From an uncultured Christensenellaceae bacterium (GTDB lineage: Bacteria > Bacillota > Clostridia > Christensenellales > Borkfalkiaceae), in NCBI GenBank assembly GCA_910586985.1, contig CAJUKK010000003.1, positions 109,255-173,254 on the forward strand: a stretch of DNA of 64,000 nt, in the 5' to 3' direction. Numbering within the stretch: the first letter of the stretch is position 1; each line of letters starts with the position of its first letter. Shown here piece after piece: positions 49,236 to 57,022 of the stretch. Below the pieces are notes generated by a model. It was not told the origin of the DNA, did no database searches, and was given only the letters and a program-made list of their open reading frames with translations. The position numbers and the translations under genes were made by a program.

Positions 49236-49757
49236 ATGGACAGAAACATCTACGAGAAAATTCATTCATACAGGGTTTATTCCGCAGGGGAAGCGGTAGG
49301 TGCGGGAGACTCGCTCTCCTTGCCTTCCGTTGACAATAAAACGGTTACCGTAAGCGGCGCCGGAATTTTGGGCGAATACGAATCCCCCGCAGAAGGACAC
49401 GTGGACAGTATGGAGCAGGAGATACCGTTCAACACGATGTCTCCCGAATACTTCGACTTTATCGAAAAGATTAACAACGGCGCGGATATAACAATCCGTG
49501 CGGCTCTTCAGTTTAAAGATGCAGCCACGCAAACGCTCGACACAAAAGCCATCAAGATAACCGAGCGTGGCTCGGTCAAAGGCTTTTCGCCCGGCGAAAT
49601 CAAAAACGCCGATGTTATGGGTTCAACCGTAACCATCAACTTAACATATCTCAAAATCGAGATTGACGGAAAGGAGAGGCTCGAAATCGACCGCCTCAAT
49701 ATGATTTACAAGGTCAACGGCGTGGACAGACTTAAAAAAATCAGAGAGCAGTGCTAA
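49236..49757 (+). CDS. Major tail tube protein
   Basis: 173 residues in P2 FII position directly after the sheath, starting 3 bp past its stop, with GGAGG upstream. KIHSYRVYSAGEAVGAGDSLSLPSVDNKTVTVSGAGILGEYESP and ITERGSVKGFSPGEIKNADVMGSTVTINLTYLKIEIDGKERLEIDRLNMIYKVNG match the FII tube family. Confidence 0.9.
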   Translation: MDRNIYEKIHSYRVYSAGEAVGAGDSLSLPSVDNKTVTVSGAGILGEYESPAEGHVDSMEQEIPFNTMSPEYFDFIEKINNGADITIRAALQFKDAATQTLDTKAIKITERGSVKGFSPGEIKNADVMGSTVTINLTYLKIEIDGKERLEIDRLNMIYKVNGVDRLKKIREQC

Positions 49758-49772
49758 AAGGAGGAAATGCAG

Positions 49773-50111
49773 ATGCAGAAGGATACTATAACCGAAACCA
49801 CCGAAGAAACCGAGGAACTTTCCAACATCGTGAAGTTCAGCAAGCCCTTTAATTTTGAGGGGACGGAGTATAAAGAAGTCGACCTTTCGGGTGTTGAAAA
49901 CTTAACCGGAAAGGACATGATAGAGGCGCAGAAGGAATACGGTAAGGGCAACTTCGCCCCGAACGCAATGCCCGAAGTGGATATAAGATACACGCTTATA
50001 ATTGCACAGAAAGCAACCAAGCTCCCCTACGAGTTCTTCGAACAGCTCCCGGCGCGTGAATGCGTAAAAATCAGAACGGTGGTAACTCGTGCTTTTTTCG
50101 GGGAAGGCTGA
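49773..50111 (+). CDS. Tail assembly chaperone, P2 gpE-like (frame 0 product)
   Basis: 112 residues from ATG 49773, which has proper spacing from GGAGG at 49760; the ATG at 49767 is too close. FSKPFNFEGTEYKEVDLSGVENLTGKDMIEAQKEY is the gpE/gp41-like signature. The final codons contain the slippery heptamer T-TTT-TTC at 50093, where about some ribosomes should slip to -1 and continue to 50299, as in the E/E' pair of P2. Confidence 0.88.
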   Translation: MQKDTITETTEETEELSNIVKFSKPFNFEGTEYKEVDLSGVENLTGKDMIEAQKEYGKGNFAPNAMPEVDIRYTLIIAQKATKLPYEFFEQLPARECVKIRTVVTRAFFGEG

Positions 50112-50299
50112 TATCGCAGAAAGGCGTTATCACAGCAAGAGAAATAAAAACGCTCTGCTACTACCTCGCACAGGTAACGAAATCAAGCGCACTCGATTTT
50201 TTAAATATGACGATTGCGGACTTGTCGGACTTTGCGGACATAGCTAAGGAGGATTTAGATAAGCGGAGGAGAAAGTATGGCAAAATCAAGCATATATAA
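50093..50299 (+). CDS. E'-like extension of the tail chaperone made by -1 frameshift
   Basis: After the slippery site the -1 frame reads FFRGRLISQKGVITAREIKTLCYYLAQVTKSSALDFLNMTIADLSDFADIAKEDLDKRRRKYGK. It has no start codon with a ribosome site of its own and lies between E and the tape measure, exactly where frameshifted chaperone extensions occur. The fused product would be about 175 residues and binds the tape measure protein in related phages. Confidence 0.85.
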   Translation, partial: FFRGRLISQKGVITAREIKTLCYYLAQVTKSSALDFLNMTIADLSDFADIAKEDLDKRRRKYGKIKHI

Positions 50300-52379
50300 C
50301 CTCGCTTTCAATCTTTCGGGCAAGGTTCAAAAATCGTTTAACAAGTCAATGGGGACAGCCCAAAACGAACTCGCAAAGACAAGCAAGGTCGCCGGGGCGG
50401 TCGGTAAAGGTTTACTTATCGTTGCGGAAATTGCTATATCAACAGCAATAGCAGTCGGTAAAGCCACTTATAATGTAGCTCAAGAATTTGACGATGCCTA
50501 CGATAAAATAAGAATCGGCACAGGCGCGACAGGGGAAGCCTTAGAAGAATTAAAGGGATCGATGCGTAATGTTTTTGCTTCGCTTCCTACCGATATGGAC
50601 AAGGCTTCTACCGCCATAGCTAACTACAACACCTTGCTCGGAGTTTCGGGCGAGGTGTTGGAAAAGTTATCGAAGCAAGCCATCCAAGTCGAAGCGTTGC
50701 TCGGGGATGGATTAGAGGATGTCGTTTCAAGTTCAGCGGAAGCGTTTAATGCTTGGAATATAGCGGCTGAAGATATGCCCGAAAAGATGGACTACATATT
50801 TAAAGTTTCGCAGTCCACCGGGGCGGAATTTTCGAGTATCACAGACAGCCTTAAAACATACTCAGCCCAATTAAAAGAGCTGGGATACGACTTCGACTCA
50901 GCGGCGGCTCTAATCGGCAATATCGAAAAGCACGGCTACGACGTATCGAAAATATTTAGCGGTATGACGATAGCCACTACAACGCTTTCAAAAGCCGGGA
51001 TAGATGCCGCTGAAGGGTTGGAGATTTACTACAAAGCAATATGCATGGCGGAGACCGAGACGGAAGCTATAGCAATGGCGACCGAAATATTCGGTTCAAA
51101 ATCAGCCACAACCATGGCATACGCCATCAGAGATGGGACTTTAAATATAGAGGACTTAACCGCAGCACTCCAAGCCAACGAAGAAACCATACTCGGCGTT
51201 TCAGAAGAAACGTGGGACTTTGCGGAAAAATGGCAGATATTAAAAAACCAAATGAAGGTAGCACTTGAACCCCAAATTATGGAGTTCTTCGATGAGATGA
51301 CCAATCTTCTCCCGAGTATCGGGGCAACAATGAAAGGTCTAATTCCCGTGTTTGGTACTTTAATAAAAGCAGTCGGCACAGTTATGCCGATTTTAAGCGA
51401 ATTGCTCCCGAGTGTTTGTGAACTGCTGGACGGAGTACTTGAAGCCCTCGGTTCGATTATCGTTGCGATTACGCCACTTTTAAAATTGGTAAGCAGAATA
51501 ATAGCGGCGGTAACCCCTTTCGTAAACGGCGTACTAAAAGCGGCGGCAAAATTGCTTTTATCGTTAACACCTTCGCTTGAGGCAATTTTAAACCTTTTAA
51601 TGCCGATACTTGATATCGTTACAAGCATTCTCAATCCGCTGGTAGATATCCTTAACACGGTATTAGAGCCGGTAACAATGCTTTTGACGGACGTGTTAGC
51701 TCCTATTTTAAACGCCCTTGTCCCCATAATTCAATGGGTGGCAAGTATGATTACGGAAAGTCTCGGGCAGTCGTTTGGAATGGTCGGAGAAATAATAAAC
51801 TTCTTCGTAGAAGGGCCGCTGTCCTATGTGGTAAACTTCCTCAAATACATAGTCGAGTTTTTAGGTAACGTATTCAAGGGCAATTGGGAGGGTGCGTGGA
51901 AATCCCTTGCAAATATTCCCATAGCTTTTCTTAACAGTATAATCGGCGGCTTCGAGGCGATGATTAACTTTATAGTAAAAGCAATAAACGCCCTTACAAG
52001 CACGGTGTCGAAGAGTTGGACGTGGCTCGGCATCCCCGCAATCCCGGCAATACCGCTCGTCTCATTGGGGCGTATCCCGGCATTAGCCGAAGGCGGCATA
52101 ACAACAGGCCCCACATTGGCGGAGATAGGCGAAGGCAGCGAACAGGAGGCGATTTTACCGCTTTCTAAACTCGCCGACATTATGGCAGGAAACGGCTACG
52201 GCGACACTTACAACAATACGGACAACAGCCAAGACAATAACGCATCGTTCAACCCGATATTCAACTTCACGTTCAACGGTTCGAATTTAACGCAGGAGGA
52301 AATCCAAGAGATAGTAGTTCGGGCAATAGAAGCGTGGTGGAACGAGAAGGTAAAGAACGAAAAGCGTTATGCGTTTTAA
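50277..52379 (+). CDS. Tape measure protein
   Basis: 700 residues. The N-terminal region NLAFNLSGKVQKSFNKSMGTAQNELAK is coiled; the phage tail tape measure domain (TP901 core) spans about 80-290 (FDDAYDKIRIGTGATGEALEELKGSMRNVFASLPTD, STGAEFSSITDSLKTYSAQLKELGYDFDSAAALIGNIEKHG). Several hydrophobic segments lie between 350 and 550. The tail length it sets would be about 100 nm by the usual rule of thumb. GGAGGAG precedes the ATG; it overlaps the E' frame by 23 bp. Confidence 0.93.
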   Translation: MAKSSIYNLAFNLSGKVQKSFNKSMGTAQNELAKTSKVAGAVGKGLLIVAEIAISTAIAVGKATYNVAQEFDDAYDKIRIGTGATGEALEELKGSMRNVFASLPTDMDKASTAIANYNTLLGVSGEVLEKLSKQAIQVEALLGDGLEDVVSSSAEAFNAWNIAAEDMPEKMDYIFKVSQSTGAEFSSITDSLKTYSAQLKELGYDFDSAAALIGNIEKHGYDVSKIFSGMTIATTTLSKAGIDAAEGLEIYYKAICMAETETEAIAMATEIFGSKSATTMAYAIRDGTLNIEDLTAALQANEETILGVSEETWDFAEKWQILKNQMKVALEPQIMEFFDEMTNLLPSIGATMKGLIPVFGTLIKAVGTVMPILSELLPSVCELLDGVLEALGSIIVAITPLLKLVSRIIAAVTPFVNGVLKAAAKLLLSLTPSLEAILNLLMPILDIVTSILNPLVDILNTVLEPVTMLLTDVLAPILNALVPIIQWVASMITESLGQSFGMVGEIINFFVEGPLSYVVNFLKYIVEFLGNVFKGNWEGAWKSLANIPIAFLNSIIGGFEAMINFIVKAINALTSTVSKSWTWLGIPAIPAIPLVSLGRIPALAEGGITTGPTLAEIGEGSEQEAILPLSKLADIMAGNGYGDTYNNTDNSQDNNASFNPIFNFTFNGSNLTQEEIQEIVVRAIEAWWNEKVKNEKRYAF

Positions 52380-52391
52380 AGGAAGGTAAAT

Positions 52392-52709
52392 ATGAACTTT
52401 GCCAAAAAGATAGTAGTGGACGGAGAAACCGTGTTCGATATCACATCGGACACGGTATCACCCAACAAAGTGCTGAAGGATGAGACATTCCATAACAGCA
52501 ACGGAGAACCCCAAGAAGGGGCAATCGAAACCTACTCGGGGAAAACGGAAATAACCGAGAATCAAACGCTCAACACGGAAGGAAAGTACATGACGGAAGA
52601 TATCCAAATAAAAGTGGATATTCCCGTGGTCGATGAGCTTCCAGCTCCGACAGCGGACAGCCCGATGGTGGTTATCCTTAACGAGAGACTTTATTTAAAA
52701 AAGGAGTAG
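52392..52709 (+). CDS. Small tail-associated protein
   Basis: 105 residues, AAGGAAGG before ATG. Contains FHNSNGEPQEGAIETYSGKTEITENQTLNTEGKYMTEDIQIKV, a repeat unit common in beta-structured phage tail proteins. Being directly upstream of the retroelement target, it may help anchor or chaperone that protein. Confidence 0.6.
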   Translation: MNFAKKIVVDGETVFDITSDTVSPNKVLKDETFHNSNGEPQEGAIETYSGKTEITENQTLNTEGKYMTEDIQIKVDIPVVDELPAPTADSPMVVILNERLYLKKE

Positions 52710-52712
52710 CAA

Positions 52713-53588
52713 ATGTCAAATTATAAAGGCGTTGCGTTTTTAAACGAATTAAAGGCAGCTGAAGCCGGGGTTTTTAACGGTAGGAATTTTGTAACGGAAC
52801 TCGGCTTCACAGTCGATGAGGTCTGCACCTTCGGAGAACAGGGGACAGTCCTTGAACACGGATTAGGCATAGGCGATTACTTCATAATGCAAGTGCTGAA
52901 CAAATCCGGCGTTCTGCGTAGCTACACTATGCAGATAGCAGGAATAGACCACTACACCGACACTATGTACGGAGATGTGGGACATCATATAGATTGGATT
53001 TCAAAGGAACTCGCAGACGAATATGTGCCTTGGAATAAAACAAATTTCAATAACGGCTGCGAAAACGATGAAACTCCTTATATGCTTTCAAATATTAAAA
53101 TGTATCTAAACGCAGAGAGCGGAACAACAGCTGACGGTAAGGCTGTAAATTATACATCGGATGGCTTCTTGGCGAGAATACAAGCATCAACCGATCCTAA
53201 CGCTCAAGCATGGGCAAGCCACCTTAAAACCAAATACTGCCAAATGGAGCAGAGATGGTCTGACTCGGGCGCACTTACGGAGGACAGCAGTTGGACGGAT
53301 TGTAATATAGGTAAATTATGGCTTCCGACCGAAGTGGAGATTTGGGGACGTGCTATATGGGGAGATAAAACTTACGGCGCACTTTACGGTACGCAGTACC
53401 CCATCTTTAAGAGGAATGGCGCAATCGCTAAACGGTGCGTAGATAACAATAGTCTGGTCAATTGGTGGTCTGCTTCGGTGCATTCCGGCTCGTCTTCCTA
53501 CGTCTGCTATGTGCGCAGCAGCGGGTGTGCGGACTACGACAACGCTTCCTCCTCGTGGGTTGGCTTCCCGGTTTGTGGCCGCACTTAA
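52713..53588 (+). CDS. Retroelement target protein, C-type-lectin-like, receptor-binding candidate
   Basis: 291 residues. The C terminus has the FGE/C-type lectin features of retroelement targets: KLWLPTEVEIWGR, TQYPIF, then the variable segment NNSLVNWWSASVHSGSSSYVCYV and SSSWVGFPVC. The last 43 codons overlap the variable repeat (53450-53579), ending 9 bp before the stop. Residues changed relative to the template are D to V, N to Y, N to R, N to S (twice), Y to C and N to D (twice). AAAGGAG precedes the ATG. Likely displayed on the baseplate or tail fibre and used to bind host surface ligands. Confidence 0.9.
   Translation: MSNYKGVAFLNELKAAEAGVFNGRNFVTELGFTVDEVCTFGEQGTVLEHGLGIGDYFIMQVLNKSGVLRSYTMQIAGIDHYTDTMYGDVGHHIDWISKELADEYVPWNKTNFNNGCENDETPYMLSNIKMYLNAESGTTADGKAVNYTSDGFLARIQASTDPNAQAWASHLKTKYCQMEQRWSDSGALTEDSSWTDCNIGKLWLPTEVEIWGRAIWGDKTYGALYGTQYPIFKRNGAIAKRCVDNNSLVNWWSASVHSGSSSYVCYVRSSGCADYDNASSSWVGFPVCGRT
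53450..53579 (+). repeat. Variable repeat (VR) of the diversity-generating retroelement
   Basis: 130 bp matching the template repeat at 54191-54320 (offset 741). The ten mismatches correspond to template A at 54199, 54240, 54255, 54256, 54259, 54262, 54268, 54273, 54279 and 54320; here they read T, T, C, G, G, G, G, G, G and C. No non-A template base differs. Confidence 0.97.
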
Positions 53589-53603
53589 CCTATAACCCTA
53601 ACC

Positions 53604-53624
53604 CCCACCGCCGTGTGCGGTGGG
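53604..53624. promoter_or_regulatory. Cruciform downstream of the variable repeat
   Basis: CCCACCGC-CGTGT-GCGGTGGG, a perfect 8-bp stem 25 bp past the repeat. Hairpins or cruciforms at this distance are known to assist target recognition in diversity-generating retroelements such as that of Bordetella phage BPP-1. Confidence 0.82.
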
Positions 53625-53645
53625 CGGTGGTAAAGGAGCTAACGC

Positions 53646-54161
53646 TTGATACTCTTAAAAGACCGCAATCTTTCAAAATTAGAATTTTATAATACCGCAC
53701 TTGACATCCGATTGCAGGTAACCTCCATATTCCTCAACCAATTATGCGTTGAGGATATCGAGCATAAAACCCAAGAATACACGCCGGCAACAGAGATAGT
53801 CAAGAGCCATCAGAAGTGGGTAGTAACGACAATCAGAGAAGCCGTAATGCAACAGCTCGTAGAGCTGATAAACAACATCACGGATGCCTATTCAATCTAT
53901 CCTACGACCATTAACGAATGGGAAGTGCGGCGAGATTATCAGACCGCAGCAATAGGCAACTGCGAGAAGTTACTACAACACTTTCAATTCGCCCTTGAAT
54001 TGTTTAACGAAAACCCCTACAACCTTTTCACAGGGAAGCGAGTAAACGTGGATAAACTTTTACCTTACGTCGAGAAAATCTGTAACGAAATACAGTACTT
54101 GAAAGGCTGGAGAAAAGCGGGAAACAAAATAAGAGCCGATATTGAAAAGAAGAAGAACTGA
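53646..54161 (+). CDS. avd: Avd-like accessory protein of the retroelement
   Basis: 171 residues, TTG start with AAGGAG at 53632. All-helical, consistent with the Avd four-helix bundle that forms a basic pentameric barrel bound to the reverse transcriptase. It lies between the target gene and the template repeat, the standard position. The TATTINEW-like pattern is not family-diagnostic, so the call rests on size, helicity and context. Confidence 0.85.
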   Translation: MILLKDRNLSKLEFYNTALDIRLQVTSIFLNQLCVEDIEHKTQEYTPATEIVKSHQKWVVTTIREAVMQQLVELINNITDAYSIYPTTINEWEVRRDYQTAAIGNCEKLLQHFQFALELFNENPYNLFTGKRVNVDKLLPYVEKICNEIQYLKGWRKAGNKIRADIEKKKN

Positions 54162-54580
54162 ATAATTCATAGGTTAATATCTGATTTCGTTAGTCTGGAC
54201 AATTGGTGGTCTGCTTCGGTGCATTCCGGCTCGTCTTCCAACGTCTGCTATGTGAACAACAACGGGTATGCGAACTACAACAACGCTTCCTCCTCGTGGG
54301 TTGGCTTCCCGGTTTGTGGATACGAACTAACCAAGGTTAAGAGAATCAATGGTTAAGTGCGTAGGAGATATTGACCTTCCCGAAAGGGTAAATATGCATT
54401 ATTGCTGAGGACTGCCATTCTCCACTCGGCAATAACGGAGGGGGAATATCTTAACACGAACCCTACGGCTTGATACGGTTGGGCGGACGCTTTCGTGCTT
54501 GGAAGCCGAATTGTTACTTATAGGCTTTTACAGGCCCATTACCGTTATGTGGATAGGTAAGTATCAAAAATTCATACAAG
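54162..54580 (+). ncRNA. Template-repeat RNA region
   Basis: The whole gap between Avd and the reverse transcriptase contains no gene. It comprises the template repeat and about 260 bp of 3' flank with several potential hairpins (for instance near 54400-54440). In studied systems this flank is needed for priming cDNA synthesis by the reverse transcriptase. RNA ends cannot be read from sequence. Confidence 0.75.
54191..54320 (+). repeat. Template repeat (TR) of the diversity-generating retroelement
   Basis: The non-coding master copy. Its adenines cluster in AAC and TAT codon positions, matching the residues that vary in the target protein. Right boundary is set where identity stops after GGTTTGTGG; the left boundary is TAGTCTGG. 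Confidence 0.96.
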
Positions 54581-55786
54581 GTGCGACAGCCGGAGAATAT
54601 GACAAGTACTGAACGCCGAAAAGAAGCAAGGTATCAAAGGAGAAAAGCGAAGCGAATCCAAAAGCGAGATGAACGGTGTGAACGGTTTGACTCGTTCGAC
54701 CGTCTTCTCAATGCCAACAATACCTACTCCGCATACAAAAAGTGCAGTAAGGGCGTAAGGTACAAAGAGGCACAACAAAACTATAGAATAAACCTTTTAA
54801 AGGAACTCAATGCACAGAAGAAGAACTATCGGACAGGGAAACATCTGTCGGACGGTTTCAAGGAATTTACACTCACGGAACGAGGCAAAAAGAGAAACAT
54901 CAGAGCCGTAAGTTTCCGAGAGCGAGTCTCACAAAGAACACTCAACGATGAGGTGCTGGTTCACGTATTGGAACGGAATCTCATATACGACAACGGAGCA
55001 TCCATAAAGGGTAAGGGTAACCATTGGTGCTTGAAGCGAGTGGAGGCCCACCTACACCGATTTTATAGGCAGAACGGATACTCTAACGAAGGGGCGGTGG
55101 CGGTTCTTGATTTGAAGGGCTACTACGACCACATTCTGCATAAACCGCTACTTGATATCTTCCGAAAAGAGATACACGATCCCGACCTTCTCCGAATTTC
55201 AAAATTTTATATTGAAGCGTTCGGAGACGGAGTATCGGTAGGAATAGGCAGTCAGATATCGCAACTTTCGGGAAGCAGATATCCAAGCCACATAGACCAC
55301 CTCATCAAAGAGGTAAAGCACTACAAGCAGTACGCCCGATACAATGACGATAGTTATTTTATTGGCAAGAACAAAGTCGACCTACACGCAAACTTAGCGG
55401 TCGTAGGCGCAGAATACGCCGAGCTTGGGATTACGCTCAACAAAAAGAAAACGCAGGTCGTGGCCCTTAAAAGAGGCTTCAAATTTTTAAAAACATTCTT
55501 CATCTTAACCGAGACCGGAAAGGTTATCAAAAAGCCCGTGAGGGATGCGGTTACCCGAGAACGACAGAAGCTGAAGAAGCTCTTTAAAAAATACGCAACC
55601 GGCGAAGTTTCGTTTGAAACGATTAAACAAAACTTTGAAAGCTGGAAATCGCACATGGCACACAAAGACTCTCATCGGACGGTTTCCACAATGCAAAACT
55701 ATTTTAATAAATTACATACGGAGGCAATTTTATCATGGTCAAACAAACCAACCCCAACGAACCCAAGGAAGAAAAAGATAGCTTGA
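54581..55786 (+). CDS. Diversity-generating retroelement reverse transcriptase
   Basis: 401 residues counted from GTG 54581; ATG 54599 is an alternative. Motif 3 AVLDLKGYYDHI near residue 172, the retroelement-specific GIGSQISQLSG box (GxxxSQ type) near 225, catalytic Y254-N255-D256-D257, and motif LGITLNKKKTQV near 286. It copies the template RNA with errors opposite adenine and the cDNA replaces the variable repeat. Basic N terminus (RRKEARYQRRKAKRIQKR). Its end overlaps the next gene. Confidence 0.95.
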   Translation: MRQPENMTSTERRKEARYQRRKAKRIQKRDERCERFDSFDRLLNANNTYSAYKKCSKGVRYKEAQQNYRINLLKELNAQKKNYRTGKHLSDGFKEFTLTERGKKRNIRAVSFRERVSQRTLNDEVLVHVLERNLIYDNGASIKGKGNHWCLKRVEAHLHRFYRQNGYSNEGAVAVLDLKGYYDHILHKPLLDIFRKEIHDPDLLRISKFYIEAFGDGVSVGIGSQISQLSGSRYPSHIDHLIKEVKHYKQYARYNDDSYFIGKNKVDLHANLAVVGAEYAELGITLNKKKTQVVALKRGFKFLKTFFILTETGKVIKKPVRDAVTRERQKLKKLFKKYATGEVSFETIKQNFESWKSHMAHKDSHRTVSTMQNYFNKLHTEAILSWSNKPTPTNPRKKKIA

Positions 55787-55983
55787 TGGAAAAGCCCAAA
55801 AAGGACTACCGTCTAATAATTCGGGACATTATCCATCAGAAGTATTCGCCGGACGATATAGAAGCCCTTATAAGGCACTACACCGCAGATCCCGACAAAT
55901 ACCGCGCCAAGTTCGAGGAATACAACGCCTACTGCGAGGAAGTAGTCGCAAAAGTAAAAGCGAGCTATGGAATCGAGGATTGA
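55735..55983 (+). CDS. Small phage protein after the reverse transcriptase
   Basis: 82 residues. ATG 55735 has GGAGG 11 nt upstream; ATG 55786, at a TGATG overlap with the reverse transcriptase stop, is an equally possible start giving 65 residues. Helical, with PKKDYRLIIRDIIHQKYSPDDIEALIRHYTADPDKYRAKFEEYNAYCEEVVAKVKASYG. Function unknown. Confidence 0.58.
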   Translation: MVKQTNPNEPKEEKDSLMEKPKKDYRLIIRDIIHQKYSPDDIEALIRHYTADPDKYRAKFEEYNAYCEEVVAKVKASYGIED

Positions 55984-56086
55984 GACATTCTGCGAAGGAT
56001 GCGAAAGGCAAGGGCGGTGTGAACGGTCATGCGAGAGCAGGGATGAGTTCATTTATAAGCATTGCATTTTAAAGGAAGGACTATCT

Positions 56087-56800
56087 ATGAACGTAATTGT
56101 GAAAGACAGAGACATAGACTTGATAGCGGTCGAAAAGCTCGTAACCGGGAACGATACCTACAAAATCGGGGTTTCGCTTGACGAGAGCTGGAACGGCTAC
56201 ACGGTAAGCGCGGTCTTCAAGATGGTGTCTCGCTTCGGCGAGATCCGCACGGAGGCGGTTTTACTCGACAACAATAAGGAATGCAATATTCCTTTAATTG
56301 ACTACCCCGGCACATTAGAAATCGGTGTGCGGGGCTTAAGCCTTGAAAAGGGAAGCAGAGCCTCCGCCTTCAGCAAGCCTATTCCGGTATTCGAAGGGGC
56401 GAAAGGGAAATACCTTAACGAAGCACGGATGACCGGATATGACGAATTCATAAAGGCTCTTCTCGAAAAAGAGGATAAGGTAAAGATGATTGAAAGAATC
56501 GCCGCCGAGTGTATCCAGCCCGATGGCACTTATCTTTTAAAGGTTGAAGCACAGACAAAAACCTTCATCGTAAGGGCAAGCGGAAAGTGGTTGATACAAC
56601 TTCCGCCCGAACCCAAAGTTGGCGACCAAGCAAGCATACGCATCGGTATAGGCGAGGAACTGCCCGAGATAAGTTTTGACAGCGAGAAAGTCGTTATTGC
56701 CGGCGCAGGGTTTAACGCTCTCCGCCCAAACTCAAAGCTGAGACTTTCGGCGGAATATGACGGTGCGGATTGGGTGGTCTTAACAAGCGTGGTGGGCTAA
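56087..56800 (+). CDS. Baseplate-region protein, BppU-like N terminus
   Basis: 237 residues from ATG 56087 with AAGGAAGG upstream; a longer frame from 55967 adds a Cys-rich stretch but lacks a ribosome site. NVIVKDRDIDLIAVEKLVTGNDTYKIGVSLDESWNGYTVSAVF resembles the N-terminal domain of baseplate upper proteins. The C-terminal domain is beta-rich. It may connect the receptor-binding protein to the baseplate. Confidence 0.6.
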   Translation: MNVIVKDRDIDLIAVEKLVTGNDTYKIGVSLDESWNGYTVSAVFKMVSRFGEIRTEAVLLDNNKECNIPLIDYPGTLEIGVRGLSLEKGSRASAFSKPIPVFEGAKGKYLNEARMTGYDEFIKALLEKEDKVKMIERIAAECIQPDGTYLLKVEAQTKTFIVRASGKWLIQLPPEPKVGDQASIRIGIGEELPEISFDSEKVVIAGAGFNALRPNSKLRLSAEYDGADWVVLTSVVG

Positions 56801-56803
56801 CCT

Positions 56804-57022
56804 ATGGCGAGGACTTATAAAACAAAAAGCGGCGACCGTTGGGACGGAATAGCGAAGGATATGTACGGAAGCGAGAAGTACGCTGACACGCTGATGCAAG
56901 CGAATGTGGAGCATTTAAACATCCTACAATTTGACAGCGGAGTAATCTTAACCGTACCGGACATTTCAACGGATGAGACGGAATTCGAAAGTCTGCCGCC
57001 TTGGAGAAGGGAAGATGGATAA
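56804..57022 (+). CDS. Tail protein X (LysM-like)
   Basis: 72 residues: YKTKSGDRWDGIAKDMYGSEKYADTLMQANVEHLNILQFDSGVILTVPDI is the gpX/LysM-like fold of P2-type tails, probably at the tube-baseplate junction. It overlaps the gpD-like gene by 8 bp. Confidence 0.9.
   Translation: MARTYKTKSGDRWDGIAKDMYGSEKYADTLMQANVEHLNILQFDSGVILTVPDISTDETEFESLPPWRREDG

Noticed and set aside
54191..54320. Template repeat read as a coding fragment of a second lectin-like gene
   Set aside because: It lacks start, upstream domain and stop context; its adenine-rich codons and position fit a template repeat.
55967..56086. Cys-rich N-terminal extension of the baseplate-region protein
   Set aside because: No ribosome site at 55967, whereas AAGGAAGG precedes ATG 56087. 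It could still be part of the protein if coupled to the gene ending at 55983.
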